Positions 44,619 to 54,955 of a stretch of DNA of 64,000 bases are shown piece after piece. This DNA comes from Rouxiella badensis (GTDB taxonomy: Bacteria > Pseudomonadota > Gammaproteobacteria > Enterobacterales > Enterobacteriaceae). The notes under the pieces are model-generated. The model was not told the origin of the DNA, made no database searches, and saw only the letters and a list, made by a program, of their open reading frames with translations. Made by a program: the position numbers and the translations under genes. Every line of letters begins with the position of its first letter. Position 1 is the stretch's first letter. The stretch spans positions 930,001-994,000 of the forward strand of contig CP114060.1 in assembly GCA_026967495.1 (NCBI GenBank), in the 5' to 3' direction.

Positions 44619-46143
44619 ATGCAGGGCACCAGAATTCGCTTACTCCTTGGTGGGTTGTTGATGGCATCGGCCTGCAGCAACGTGCAGGCTGAAGCACTAC
44701 AACCCGATCCGGCCTGGCAACAGGGCAAACTGGATAACGGCTTCACCTGGCAATTGTTAACTACGCCGCAGCGTCCCAACGATCGCATCGAACTCAGATT
44801 ACTGGTTCGTACCGGATCGCTGGCAGAAAATCCGCAGCAGCAAGGCTTCGCGCACTTCCTACCGCGCCTGGCATTAATCCGCAGTGAAGGTTTTACCACT
44901 GCCCAGCTTCAGTCCTTCTGGCAGCAGGCGATTGATAATCAACGCCCAATGTCTCCGGCTATTACCTCTTACGATTTCACCTCTTATAACCTTAGCCTGC
45001 CGAATGGTCGTCCTGATCTGATGAAAACGGCACTAAACTGGTTGGTCGACACCAGTGGCAAGATGGTGATTACCCAGGATTCTGTTCATGCCGCCTATCA
45101 GGCACCGCAGGACCCTATCGATTCTCTCCCGCCTGACTCGCAGGACGCCTGGTGGCGTTACCGCATCAGCGGTTCCACGCTGGTAGGCCACAGCCCTGAG
45201 CTACTGCCGGCCAAGGTGGCCAAACCGGCCGACCTGAGCAAGTTCTATCATCAGTGGTACACGCCAGACGCGATGACACTGTATGTGGTGGGCAACGTTG
45301 ACGGCCGCGCGATGGCCGAGCAAATCAAAAGCGCCTTCTCTTCGCTGAAGGGCAGCCGCCAGACACCTCAGACTTTGCCAACCCTATCTGATGTGCCCCC
45401 GCAGGCAATGGCCGCGTTTGACCCTTCGCTGACGCAGGACAGACTCTCGCTGATGTGGAGCATGCCGTGGCAGCCTATTCAAGATTCTCCGGCGCTCAAC
45501 GCCTACTGGCGCAGCGATTTAGCGCGTGAGGCGCTGTTTCTGCATTTGCAGCAGGCGCTGAAAAAGCCGGGTGATGAGAAAGAGGGGGGCGGTGCAACCG
45601 GCGCTTGGTTTTGACTGCCGCGTACAGTATCAGCATGCTCAGTGCGCTATCCGTCTGGAAGCGCCGCAAAGCGCGATACAGCCTGCGCTTAAGCGCCTTG
45701 CAAATGAGCTGGTGAAAGTGCGCGACACTGGCCTGTCTCAGGCAGAGTTTGACGCGCTGATCGCCCAAAAGAAAGACCAGCTGGGTCAGCTGTTTGCGAC
45801 TTATGCCCGCACCGATACCGGTGTGCTAATGAGTCAGCGCCTGCGTTCACAGCAAAATGCGGTCGTCGATATCGCGCCAGAGCAGTATCAAAAACTGCGT
45901 CAGGCGTTTTTATCGACTCTGACGTTGCCTGATTTCAATCAGGAGCTGAAGCAGCAGCTTTCTCACGATCCTTCCTTACTGTTGATTCAGCCAAAAGGTG
46001 AGAATGAGTTGAGTGTGAAAACGCTACAGGAAACCTACGACAGCATCGTGGTGCCTGTTGCTACGCCGGCTGATGCCCAAACTTCCGACAGCACGACCGC
46101 GGCCACATCCCCCGGTGCCAGTGCTACGGGAACGGCGCAGTAA
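44619..46143 (+). CDS. yhjJ: M16-family peptidase-like periplasmic protein YhjJ (frame break)
   Basis: 507 aa when repaired (E. coli YhjJ 498). Signal peptide MQGTRIRLLLGGLLMASACS ending near VQAEA. Two M16 (insulinase-like) domains; the place of the zinc motif HxxEH reads GFAHFLPRLAL, so Glu and second His are missing and the protein is predicted to be catalytically inactive, as in E. coli YhjJ. A surplus G in the G6 run 45584-45589 breaks the frame before LGFDCRVQY. Role unknown. Lies between dctA and kdgK, as in E. coli. Confidence 0.92.
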
Positions 46144-46166
46144 GCTCACGGCAACAGTATGCTGGA

Positions 46167-46199
46167 CCTGTGCGCCGTGCAGTTTGGGCGGCGCGCAGG
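46167..46199. terminator. hairpin between convergent yhjJ and kdgK
   Basis: CCTG-T-GCGCCG pairs with CGGCGC-G-CAGG around an 11-nt loop, one mismatch, no T tract. Possible weak terminator in the 94-nt convergent spacer. Confidence 0.5.
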
Positions 46200-46237
46200 A
46201 CTATCAATCTGTTATTCCAGGTTATATAAATTCGGCA

Positions 46238-47170
46238 TCAGGCAGGCATTGCCTCGAGTGGAATGATTGCGCCGCGATACTGAATGACCGTGCTGGCGGT
46301 TAAGTGCCCACGCTGTGCAGATTCAATTTCGCTGGCGCCCGTCAGGCGTTTAGCCAGGTAACCGGCGCTGAATGAATCACCGGCCGCCGTAGTATCGATA
46401 ACCTTCTCTTTTTCGAGCCGAATTGCCGGGATATCATGCCGCTCACCGTTGGCATTCGACACGATGCAGCTGTCCGCCCCGCGCTTCACCACCACCTCGC
46501 TCACGCCCAGCGCATGGGTCCGCGCAATCACTTCCTCATACGGCTTTTCGCCCCACAGCATGTCTTCGTCGTCCAGCGTCAGAAACGCAATGTCGGTGCA
46601 GGAAAGCATTGCCAGGTAGGCGCGCTGCGTCTGCTCCTTATTTTCCCACAGCCTTGGGCGGTAGTTATTGTCAAAGATGACTTTTCCACCGCGCGCCCGG
46701 CATTCCTTGAGCAGCGCCATCAGGCGCGCGCGGTTCTCTTCGCTGAGAATAGCCAGACTGATACCACTGAGATAGAGATAGTCAAAATCTGCCAGACGCT
46801 GACAGAGCCGTTCGGAATCAGGTCCATTGAGCCAGTAGCGTGCCGCGGCGTCGTTACGCCAGTAGTAGAAGGTGCGCTCACCGCTCGGGTCCGTTTCTAT
46901 GACGTAAAGGCCGGGTAGCTTGTTGTCGAGCCGTTGCACCAAATCAGTTTCGACGCCCTCGCGCTGCCATGCCGTCAGCATATCGCTGCTAAAGCTGTCG
47001 GTGCCTAGCGCGGTCACGTAATGCACCTTCAGCGCGGCGTCGTCGACCTGGCGGGCAATATAAACGGCGGTATTCAATGTGTCACCGCCAAAACCGCGAT
47101 TTAACGCGTCTCCTTTCTGTGAAAGTTCGATCATGCACTCGCCAATAACAGCGATGTTTTTGTTGGTCAT
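46238..47170 (-). CDS. kdgK: 2-dehydro-3-deoxygluconokinase
   Basis: 310-aa PfkB-family cytoplasmic kinase converting KDG to KDPG, the entry to the Entner-Doudoroff lower branch from pectin and hexuronate breakdown (E. coli KdgK 309 aa). PfkB signature 1 region GFGGDTLNTAVYIARQV and signature 2 DTTAAGDSFSAGYLAKRL with the catalytic Asp. Start ATG 47170 (MTNKNIAVIGECMIELS) matches E. coli; another ATG lies 12 nt upstream. A KdgR-type operator is found 79 nt upstream. Confidence 0.96.
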   Translation of the reverse strand: MTNKNIAVIGECMIELSQKGDALNRGFGGDTLNTAVYIARQVDDAALKVHYVTALGTDSFSSDMLTAWQREGVETDLVQRLDNKLPGLYVIETDPSGERTFYYWRNDAAARYWLNGPDSERLCQRLADFDYLYLSGISLAILSEENRARLMALLKECRARGGKVIFDNNYRPRLWENKEQTQRAYLAMLSCTDIAFLTLDDEDMLWGEKPYEEVIARTHALGVSEVVVKRGADSCIVSNANGERHDIPAIRLEKEKVIDTTAAGDSFSAGYLAKRLTGASEIESAQRGHLTASTVIQYRGAIIPLEAMPA

Positions 47171-47248
47171 AAAGGCGTCCATCAGTGATATCAAAGGTTA
47201 AGAAGTATGCGTTCCAGTCTCTTCGCATGTGGCACTTCAGTCAATAGT

Positions 47249-47267
47249 ATTAAAACGCTGTTTTATT
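47249..47267 (-). promoter_or_regulatory. KdgR box upstream of kdgK
   Basis: ATTAAAACGCTGTTTTATT: AAAAC and GTTTT arms around a 3-nt centre, with AT-rich flanks, as in the known KdgR operator pattern. KdgR represses kdgK in enterobacteria and is released by KDG. The kdgR gene is not in this window. Confidence 0.7.
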
Positions 47268-47416
47268 ATTTTCCGAGATGCCTCGAAGTTTACGAATATA
47301 GTGGTAGGCATTTACACCCGGCAGTGCTCCTCTGGCAGCACGAAATGTGCACCTCAGCATAATCTCAACTATCTTTAATGAAACTTATCAAATAATTGAC
47401 CCACAGGAACCGACCT

Positions 47417-49480
47417 ATGACACGCACTGGAAAAGCGCTGAGTTGGACGGCAGGACTCGTGGTCATTCTGGTCTTTGCCATCATTATCTTTGTGGCGCTG
47501 TTTGACTGGAATCGCCTTAAACCTACGATTAATCAGAAGGTTTCTGCCGAGTTGAATCGCCCCTTTGCCATTCAGGGAGACCTTGGCGTGGACTGGTCGC
47601 GGCATAAGGAAGAGGGGGGATGGCGTGCCTGGGTACCCTGGCCGCACATTCATGCCGAAGATATTGTGCTCGGCAACCCAGCGGATGTGCCGAGCGACAA
47701 GCCGATGGTGCATCTGCAGCGCGTCGATGCCAGCCTTGCTCCTCTTGCGCTGCTCGACAAAGAGGTACTTATTCCGCGTATCTGGCTAAAGCAGCCTGAC
47801 GCGTCGCTTATTCGCCTGGCTGACGGTAAAAATAACTGGACCTTTAATCTCGCCAACAGCGACAACAAAGATCCTAACCAGCCGCCTTCGGCATGGTCGT
47901 TCAATATGAATGACATCGTATTCGACCGTGGCCAAATCGACTTCAAAGATGCGACGTTGAAAGCGGATTTCCGCGCCGTTGTGGATCCGCTGGGTAAACC
48001 GCTGCCCTATGACGAGGTGACCGGCAAAAAAAGTGCTAAAGACAGCAAAGATGAGGGTAAGCTCTACACCCCTGATTATGTTTTTGGCTGGAAGGTTGAC
48101 GGTAAATACAAAGGTGAATCTCTGGCGGGGAGCGGTAAGATTGGCGGAATGCTGGCCTTGCAGGATTCGGATGCTCGTTTCCCGCTTCAGGCGGACGTGC
48201 GCTCGGGGAATACCCGTGTCGTAGTTGCCGGAACCCTGACCGACCCTATGAATCTTGGTGCGTTGGACCTGCGCCTGAAGTTCTCCGGACAGACGCTCTC
48301 AGACCTCTACGGGTTGACCGGTGTGCTGCTGCCACAGACACCGCCGTATGAAACCGATGGTCACCTGATTGCGCACTTGCACGATAAAAACGGCGCAAAA
48401 TTCGAATATCAAGGCTTTAACGGCAAAATTGGAGACAGCGATATTCATGGTTCGCTGACTTACGTTGCCAGCAAGCCGCGCCCTAATCTCAACGGTGAAT
48501 TAACCTCTAATCAGCTGCGTTTCGCCGATCTTGCACCACTGATTGGCGCAGATTCCAACAGTGACAAGGCTAAACGCGGTGAGACGACGCGCCAGCCTTC
48601 CGACAAAGTTCTGCCCGTTGAGAAATTCGATACCAAAAGCTGGCGTGTGATGGACGCAGACGTGAAGTTTAGTGCCAGGCGCATCGAACGCGGCAGCTCT
48701 TTGCCGCTCAGCAATCTCAGTACCCATCTAAAGCTTAATGACGGCGATCTGCTGCTCGATCCTCTGCGCTTTGGCCTGGCGGGCGGAAATCTTAACTCGA
48801 CGGTCAGGCTCGAGGGTGACAAGACGCCGATGCAAGGACGGGTCGATATCCACGCCCGCGGCCTTCAGTTGAAAGAGCTGGTGCCGAACGTTCAGTCGAT
48901 GAAGAAAAGTCTCGGCCAGCTTAACGGTGATGCGAAGCTCACCGGCACCGGTAATTCCGTTGCTGCATTGCTCGGGACCAGTAACGGCGAGATGAAACTA
49001 TTGATTAACGATGGGGTTATCAGCCGTGGACTGATGGAGATTGCGGGGCTTAACGTCGGTAACTATGTGGTCGCCAAGCTGTTTGGGGATGACGAGGTGG
49101 CTATCAACTGCGCCGCGGCAGACGTGAATATTAAAAGCGGGCTGGCAAGGCCGAATCTGCTGGTCTTCGATACCGAAAATGCGGTGATTAACGTCAGCGG
49201 TACCACCAACTTTGCGACCGAAAGGCTGGATCTCTCGATTGACCCCGAGAGTAAGGGCTTAAGGGTGTTGACCCTGCGCTCGCCGTTGTACGTGCGCGGG
49301 ACCTTCAAAAATCCTGACGCCGGTGTCAAACCGGGTCCGCTGATCGCACGCGGTGCAGCGGCCGTGGCGCTAGGGGCGATCGTCGCGCCTGCCGCCGCGC
49401 TGCTGGCACTGATTTCTCCAAGCGATAACGAGTCAAATCAGTGCAGTACCATCCTGCAAAAGATTAAGACCTCGAAATAG
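47417..49480 (+). CDS. yhjG: AsmA family protein YhjG
   Basis: 687 aa (E. coli YhjG about 690). One N-terminal membrane helix (TAGLVVILVFAIIIFVALFD) anchors a large periplasmic AsmA-type beta-groove protein; NRPFAIQGDLGVDWSRHKE and the C-terminal segment with LINDGVISRGLMEIAGLNVG are family marks. AsmA proteins are thought to carry phospholipids between inner and outer membranes. Start ATG 47417 follows AGGAAC. Near the C-terminus a hydrophobic Ala-rich stretch (AAVALGAIVAPAAALLALIS) may contact the outer membrane. Confidence 0.92.
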   Translation: MTRTGKALSWTAGLVVILVFAIIIFVALFDWNRLKPTINQKVSAELNRPFAIQGDLGVDWSRHKEEGGWRAWVPWPHIHAEDIVLGNPADVPSDKPMVHLQRVDASLAPLALLDKEVLIPRIWLKQPDASLIRLADGKNNWTFNLANSDNKDPNQPPSAWSFNMNDIVFDRGQIDFKDATLKADFRAVVDPLGKPLPYDEVTGKKSAKDSKDEGKLYTPDYVFGWKVDGKYKGESLAGSGKIGGMLALQDSDARFPLQADVRSGNTRVVVAGTLTDPMNLGALDLRLKFSGQTLSDLYGLTGVLLPQTPPYETDGHLIAHLHDKNGAKFEYQGFNGKIGDSDIHGSLTYVASKPRPNLNGELTSNQLRFADLAPLIGADSNSDKAKRGETTRQPSDKVLPVEKFDTKSWRVMDADVKFSARRIERGSSLPLSNLSTHLKLNDGDLLLDPLRFGLAGGNLNSTVRLEGDKTPMQGRVDIHARGLQLKELVPNVQSMKKSLGQLNGDAKLTGTGNSVAALLGTSNGEMKLLINDGVISRGLMEIAGLNVGNYVVAKLFGDDEVAINCAAADVNIKSGLARPNLLVFDTENAVINVSGTTNFATERLDLSIDPESKGLRVLTLRSPLYVRGTFKNPDAGVKPGPLIARGAAAVALGAIVAPAAALLALISPSDNESNQCSTILQKIKTSK

Positions 49481-49500
49481 GCCTTCCTCTCTTTTTCGCT

Positions 49501-49526
49501 GAACCCACTACTGCGGTAGTGGGTTC
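49501..49526. terminator. hairpin between convergent yhjG and cdh
   Basis: Perfect 11-bp stem GAACCCACTAC / GTAGTGGGTTC with a 4-nt loop. It overlaps the last codons and stop of cdh, so the terminator-like element is partly coding. Confidence 0.7.
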
Positions 49527-50277
49527 AGCACCGCACAGTTGTGGTCCTGGATCTCTTCGGTGGATGCGTTGTTCAGCTGAAGCAGATTGCGTTCATTGGC
49601 GAGCAGCAGGAAGTCACCGCCCTGTAGGCTGACCATGGCCAATCCGAAATGTCCCATCTTCTCGCGAGCCTCCGGCACACCCTCTGCTAAAAGCCGGAAT
49701 GCGCCTTTCTGATTCAATTCTGCCGCTGAAACCTTACGCGCCAGATAAGTATGGCCAATCAGTTTCTCCGGCAACGGCTGCCAGCGATAGCCAATATCCC
49801 CTGCCTCCTGGCTCAGCTGGGTTTTCACCTGCGGCAGCAGGCATGAAATATGGATGTGCATCTGGTTCTGGCTGCGGCCATACTGCGAATTGATCGCCAG
49901 GGAAACGTTGCTGTCATCAATCGGTTTGCCGTATTTATCGGCCATATAGTGGCGAGCCTGCCACGCCTGGGCCAAGAAGTTCGGTGTGTTGTCTTCCAGA
50001 AGCGCGGGGCTTTCAATACCGGTAATTCGGGCGGTTGGCATCAGCAGAAATTGCAGAGGACCCACCATATCCTTGAGTACCACGTAACCCTGTTGCTCAT
50101 CGACCTGAGAGCAGGGCGCGGGCTGACCGTTTTTTCCTGATTAGGCACACACTTCTGGCTGACGATATTCCACAGCGCACTGGGATTACCGGAATGTGGC
50201 CAGACGTAATAGGCGATGGCGATAATGACTATTAGAACAATAAGCAGGGGAAACAGCAGGCGAGGTCGCAAGCGCAT
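49508..50277 (-). CDS. cdh: CDP-diacylglycerol pyrophosphatase (frame break)
   Basis: Membrane-anchored enzyme hydrolysing CDP-diacylglycerol to CMP and phosphatidate. Repaired length 256 aa (E. coli 251). N-terminal helix (LLFPLLIVLIVIIAIAYYVW), then KCVPNQ, YVVLKDMVGPLQFLLMPTAR and the HIT-like catalytic motif QNQMHIHISCL; EEIQDHNC near the end. A T is missing from the plus-strand T6 run 50130-50135, separating the first 48 residues from the rest. Convergent with yhjG. Confidence 0.93.
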
Positions 50278-50332
50278 TGTAATGGCTCTTTGATAAAGCC
50301 CGGCATTGGAAGCCCAACACCAGGCGAAATAA

Positions 50333-51655
50333 TCACAGTGACTGGTTGCCGGTCTCTTTGGTTAACAGCAAGGCAATGAGCGTGAGCGTTGCCATGGATG
50401 CCAGATAGACGCCAACGTAAAACAGCCCGTAATGGGTTGCCAGCCAGGTGGCAATATAAGGTGCAACGGAAGCGCCTAATATCGAAGACACATTATAGGA
50501 GAAAGATGCGCCGGTATAGCGAACTTCTGTTGGGAAAAGTTCCGGTAGAAGTGCGCCCATTGGACCGAAGGTCAGCCCCATCACGCTAAAGCCGCACAGC
50601 AGGAATACCATCACCGTACCGATAGAGCCGCCGCTGATAACCGACGGGAAGGTCAGCGCAAACAGGATGATCAGCAGCGTAATGCAGATCATCGATTTGC
50701 GACGGCCAAATTTGTCAGCCAGTTGACCTGCAATCGGCACCATCACGCCAAATCCGATAACGCCAATCATCAGCATTAGCAGGAAGTCGTTGCGGGCAAT
50801 GCCCAGACCCGCTGGCTTAGGCGAAGTGCCGTAGCCCAGTGAGTACACCGTCATGATGTAGAACAGGGTATAGGTTGCCACCATGATGAAGGTGCCCAGA
50901 ATCGTCGCCTTCAGGTGCTTGCTGAACAGGCGGCCGATCGGCACTTTGACCTGCTTGCCCGCTTTGGCAATCTTGGCAAACACCGGCGTTTCATGCAGCG
51001 ACACGCGCACGTAGAGGCCAATGAGCACCAGCACGGCTGAAAGCAGGAACGGCACACGCCAGCCCCAGTCGATAAACTGTTGCTCGCTCAGCAGCCATGA
51101 CAGCAGCAGGAACATGCCGTTGGCGAAGAAGAAGCCGATTGGAGCGCCAAGCTGCGGGAATGAGCCGTAGAGTGCGCGTTTTTTCGGTGGCGCATTCTCG
51201 GTGGCTAACAGCGCCGCGCCGCCCCATTCGCCGCCAAGACCGAGGCCCTGACCAAAGCGTGCCAGCGCCAGCAGTATCGGTGCGAAAACGCCGATGGTGG
51301 CGTAGGTTGGCAGCAGACCAATGATGACCGTGGAGACTCCCATGGTCAGCAGTGAGGCAACCAGCGTGACTTTGCGCCCTACTCGGTCACCGAAGTGGCC
51401 GAATAGCGCCGACCCGATGGGACGCGCGACGAAGGCAATGGCGAAGGTCGCCAGAGACTGTAGCGTTGCCGCAGTAGGGTCACCCTGAGGAAAGAAAATG
51501 TGCGGGAAGACAATGACTGCCGCCGTCGCATAAATATAAAAGTCAAAAAACTCGATGGCGGTACCAATCAGGGAAGCGATGATAACTTTGCCGCGAGAGT
51601 TCTGGCTGACGAGTTCAGCGTCGGCCTCAAGTTCTGGAGTGATGGTGGCTTGCAT
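50333..51655 (-). CDS. yhjE: MFS metabolite/H+ symporter YhjE
   Basis: 440-aa MHS-subfamily (ProP/ShiA-like) inner-membrane transporter, the same length as E. coli YhjE and highly similar from IASLIGTAIEFFDFYIYATA to LLPELFPTEVRYTGASFSYN. Motif A appears as GHFGDRVGRKVTLV and again as GQLADKFGRRKSMI. Twelve helices. Substrate not established. Start 51655 opens MQATITPELEADAEL. It lies 55 nt past the cdh start in the same direction. Confidence 0.94.
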   Translation of the reverse strand: MQATITPELEADAELVSQNSRGKVIIASLIGTAIEFFDFYIYATAAVIVFPHIFFPQGDPTAATLQSLATFAIAFVARPIGSALFGHFGDRVGRKVTLVASLLTMGVSTVIIGLLPTYATIGVFAPILLALARFGQGLGLGGEWGGAALLATENAPPKKRALYGSFPQLGAPIGFFFANGMFLLLSWLLSEQQFIDWGWRVPFLLSAVLVLIGLYVRVSLHETPVFAKIAKAGKQVKVPIGRLFSKHLKATILGTFIMVATYTLFYIMTVYSLGYGTSPKPAGLGIARNDFLLMLMIGVIGFGVMVPIAGQLADKFGRRKSMICITLLIILFALTFPSVISGGSIGTVMVFLLCGFSVMGLTFGPMGALLPELFPTEVRYTGASFSYNVSSILGASVAPYIATWLATHYGLFYVGVYLASMATLTLIALLLTKETGNQSL

Positions 51656-51999
51656 AAGTGTTTCTTATTGGTTTTGTAAGTAAATTGATTCGAATTAAAA
51701 AATCATCTTATGCACTGGTTAGGGGAGTTTCAACAGGGCCAAATAGCGCAGAAACCGCGTATAGGGTGGAATTGGGAGATTCCCCCATAAACTTCGCGTC
51801 TGGCTAGTCATAAGTTTGTTGAATGATTTATTTTCAGAGTAACATTCTGTAAAAGAGTGAAAGAAAAGTGAGCGAGACAGTGTGTTGTTCTAAGTTTATC
51901 GATGCGAAAGGCGATGTTTTAGAATAATACACTGCTTTTTGGGTTGAATATTGGTTTTTCATGCCAGACACTTTGCGCTGTCTGGCATGAAGGGGTGAG
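51656..51999. other. intergenic region between yhjD and yhjE
   Basis: 344 nt, AT-rich, non-coding. It contains the yhjE promoter region and, next to the yhjD stop, a perfect 12-bp stem TCATGCCAGACA / TGTCTGGCATGA (51959-51990) with an 8-nt loop. The hairpin lacks a T tract on the yhjD strand but is preceded by A/T runs. Confidence 0.5.
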
Positions 52000-53012
52000 T
52001 TAAGGCTTATGTGCGTGGTTAGGCTCAGGCATCGGCGGATCGTCGCTATAGCGGGCCGTGGCTATCCAGGCGGCGCAAAAGAGGGTCAAGCGCGCGAAGA
52101 AGTAGAAAAAGGCCATCAGACCAATCACCGAGCCGAAGGCAGCACCAGAAGGTGAGCTTGCCAGTCGCGGCAGCATCATGGTCATCACAAACTTAATCAC
52201 CTCAAAGCCTATAGCCGCTATCAGCGTACCGCGCAGCAGGGCCTTTTTCTCGGCTTATGGCGCGGCAGTATCCAGAATATCCATAGGAATAACAGGTAAT
52301 TGGCGGCGACAGAAATGACCAGCGTAATTACCGTCATCACCGGCCGCAGCCAGTCGATGCCGCCCAGACCCAGCGCATCGACAATAGTTTTCTGCGCCGA
52401 ACCGGCAATGGAGGTCAGAGAGAGCGTAATGATTAGCGCCAACACCAGTCCGGTCAACGAGACAAAGTCGCGCAGGTAGCGGATGTGGATCTTCTCCTGG
52501 TCCTGCGGATTTCTTTCCCACACGTCGCGAGACTGGGCGCGGATCGCCTCACGCAGATTGCCCATCCAGCTAATGCCTGAATAGAGTGCGATGACCAACC
52601 CGGACAGTCCCACCGCCGTTCTTTGCTGGATAGCGGTGTTCACCGTGCTCTTGAGGGTGTTCGCCAGATTAGGGTCACTAATGCTATTGACGATTTTGTT
52701 GATCAGTCCGGCCAGCAGGTCTGGATTTGAGGCCAGCACAAAGCCGACGGCGGCAAAGGAGACCATCAGTATTGGGATAAGCGACAAAAATGAGAAGTAG
52801 GTAATCGCCGCGCCAAACTGGCTGCCGAGACGGTCGTTAAATCTGTCGGCTGCACGCAGCAAATGCGCTACCCAGTGCCAGCCCTGAACATGGCTTACCA
52901 GGCGAGAAAAACCCGACAGGGTCGCATCGACTTTCTTATTTCCCGTCTTGATATTAATCAACGGCTTATCGCTATCATCTTGGATATTTTCTTCTTGTGG
53001 GGGTAATGGCAT
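52000..53012 (-). CDS. yhjD: YihY/BrkB-family inner membrane protein YhjD (frame break)
   Basis: Polytopic inner-membrane protein, 337 aa when repaired, the length of E. coli YhjD. Blocks: FNDRLGSQFGAAITYFSFLS, ALYSGISWMGNLREAIRAQ, and FWILPRHKPRKKALLRG after correction. One T (plus strand) is missing from the T5 at 52244-52248. In E. coli, a yhjD point mutation allows growth with lipid IVA-type LPS lacking Kdo, hinting at a role in lipid or LPS transport. Monocistronic. Confidence 0.92.
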
Positions 53013-53070
53013 TAATCCACTGAGTCCTTATCGTTATTCAAGTTCCAGTGTCTAGTATAGCCGCCCAATC

Positions 53071-53096
53071 CCGTTAAGGCCCGTTAAGGCCCGTTA
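53071..53096. repeat. short tandem repeat, 10-bp unit
   Basis: CCGTTAAGGC occurs twice in tandem and a third time partly as CCGTTA (2.6 copies), in the yhjD upstream region. The last copy continues to ACGGG, making a small hairpin with CCCGT. Confidence 0.85.
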
Positions 53097-53122
53097 CGGG
53101 CGAAATTATCATCATAAAATCC

Positions 53123-54023
53123 TTATACAATATAGTGTTGCATGATTTCACTCAGCCAATCCATGAACAGCTTGACCCTGCGCGACAGGTGTCGGCGATG
53201 CGGATAGACGAGGCTGACCGGCATCGGCGGTGCGCGGAACTGCGGCAAGATGCTGACCAGTTGACCACTGGCGAGATAATGTTTAATTCCCGTCGCAGGA
53301 ACCTGAATAATCCCCAGCCCAGACAGGCAGGCGACCGTGTAGCTCTCGGTGCTGTTAACGGTGATGGTGCTGCCGCATTTCACCGTCCGCAGCTCTTTGC
53401 CATCGAGATATTCAAATTCGGTGCTGCGGCTTCGCAGCGCCTGGTCGTAGTTCACCATCGCATGATGGGCGAGCTGGTCGGGATGTTCGGGTATGCCGTA
53501 GCGCTGCAGGTAGTCCGGGCTGGCGCAGTTGACGACGCTGAGATGACCCAGTGTACGAGCGATGAGTCCCGGAGTCTTTAAGAAGGCCGACGCTTATCAC
53601 GCAGTCGAAACCTTCTCGCACCACGTCCACGCGATGGTCGGTGCTGCTCAGCTCAATCTCGAGCGCCGGATAGCGGTTCAAAAATTCTGCCAGACGCGGT
53701 AGCACGAGCCTGGTTGCCATCGTCAACGGCATATCGACCCGCAGCTTGCCGCTGACCGTCGTTGGATTGGATTGAAACATCGACTCCAGTTCGTCCATAT
53801 TGGCCAGCAGTTCTTTGCAGCGCTCATAAAAAACCTGTCCGTCCTGCGTCAGCTGTACGCGGCGGGTTGAGCGATGCAGCAGCCGCGTCGACATTTTGCT
53901 TTCAAGCTGTTGCACGAGCCGTGACACGCTGGCCTTGGGTAATCCCAGACTTTCTGCCGCGCGCGTGAAATTGCTCAGCTCGGCAACGCGGACAAAAACC
54001 TGCATTGATTGAATTTTATCCAC
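53123..54023 (-). CDS. LysR family transcriptional regulator (frame break)
   Basis: 299 aa when repaired. N-terminal winged helix: MQVFVRVAELSNFTRAAESL and GLPKASVSRLVQQLESKM; effector domain with LRVDMPLTMATRLVLPRLAE and HRVDVVREGFDCVISVG. A surplus base in the CCC at 53568-53570 (plus) breaks the frame before LIARTLGHLSVV. Start is GTG at 54023 (VDKIQSMQVF), preceded by GGGGA; ATGs further upstream in frame add unconserved residues. Divergent from the SDR gene 128 nt away, its likely target. Effector unknown. Confidence 0.85.
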
Positions 54024-54151
54024 ACTTTCCCCGTATAAACCGTCTATTGTTGTTGTCATTGAGACAGTGAAACTCATTTTAGACCATTTATCATTTCTGC
54101 AGAGTCTAATAGGCTGTTTATCACACAACGACGCAACTCTGGAGTCTCAAA

Positions 54152-54910
54152 ATGAGCAAAAAAATTGCATTAGTGACCGGCGCAAGCCGTGGATTGGGTA
54201 AAAATGCGGTATTAAAGCTGGCAGAACAAGGTATTGACGTCATTTTCACTTATAACAGCCAGCGTGAAGAGGCTGAATCCGTGGTTCGTGAAATTGAGGC
54301 TAAAGGCGCGAAAGCGGTGACACTTCAGCTCAACGTGGCTGAGAGCAACGGTTTTGATCCTTTCGTGGCGCAGGTAAAGTCACAGCTAGAAAAGGTGTGG
54401 CAGCGCGAGAATTTTGATTTTCTGGTGAATAACGCCGGGATTGGCGGCAATGCTTCTTTTGCCGAGACCACCGAGGAGGAATTTGATCTGCTGATGAAGA
54501 TCCATCTCAAGGCTCCGTTCTTCCTGACGCAGAAGCTATTGCCGCTGATTGCCGACGGCGGCCGCGTGCTCAACGTTTCAACGGGGCTGACGCGTTTCTG
54601 TCTGCCGGGCTTTGCCGCATACGCCACGATGAAAGGCGGTATGGAAGTATTAACGCGCTATCAGGCGAAAGAATTGGGCGCACGCGGTATCTCAGTCAAT
54701 ATTCTTGCGCCGGGTGCTATCGAGACGGATTTTGGCGGCGGGGCAGTCCGTGACAACCAGCAAATTAATCAGTATGTTGCTAAAAACACCGCGCTTGGCC
54801 GCGTCGGTCAGCCCGATGACATTGGCGGCATGGTCGCCATGTTGTTGAGCGAGCAAAGCGGCTGGGCCAACGGCCAACGCATCGAGGCGTCAGGCGGCAT
54901 GTTCCTGTAA
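54152..54910 (+). CDS. short-chain dehydrogenase/reductase
   Basis: 252-aa classical SDR, Rossmann fold. Cofactor motif TGASRGLGKNA, NNAGIGG, catalytic Ser in LNVSTGLTRF and Tyr/Lys in YATMKGGME (YxxxK), and PGAIETDF after the active site. The Arg in TGASRG and the T-Y-N-S-Q-R segment after beta-2 favour NADP(H). Starts after CTGGAG. Substrate unknown; divergently paired with a LysR regulator, a common arrangement for quinone- or aldehyde-responsive reductases. Confidence 0.88.
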   Translation: MSKKIALVTGASRGLGKNAVLKLAEQGIDVIFTYNSQREEAESVVREIEAKGAKAVTLQLNVAESNGFDPFVAQVKSQLEKVWQRENFDFLVNNAGIGGNASFAETTEEEFDLLMKIHLKAPFFLTQKLLPLIADGGRVLNVSTGLTRFCLPGFAAYATMKGGMEVLTRYQAKELGARGISVNILAPGAIETDFGGGAVRDNQQINQYVAKNTALGRVGQPDDIGGMVAMLLSEQSGWANGQRIEASGGMFL

Positions 54911-54955
54911 AATTCCCCGCTGGCGCGCCGATTTTCATCATGAAAAGGAGTTTTT

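Noticed and set aside
51959..51990. Rho-independent terminator of yhjD
   Set aside because: The 12-bp stem is perfect, but on the yhjD strand it is followed by A rather than T residues, so it was described only as a hairpin.
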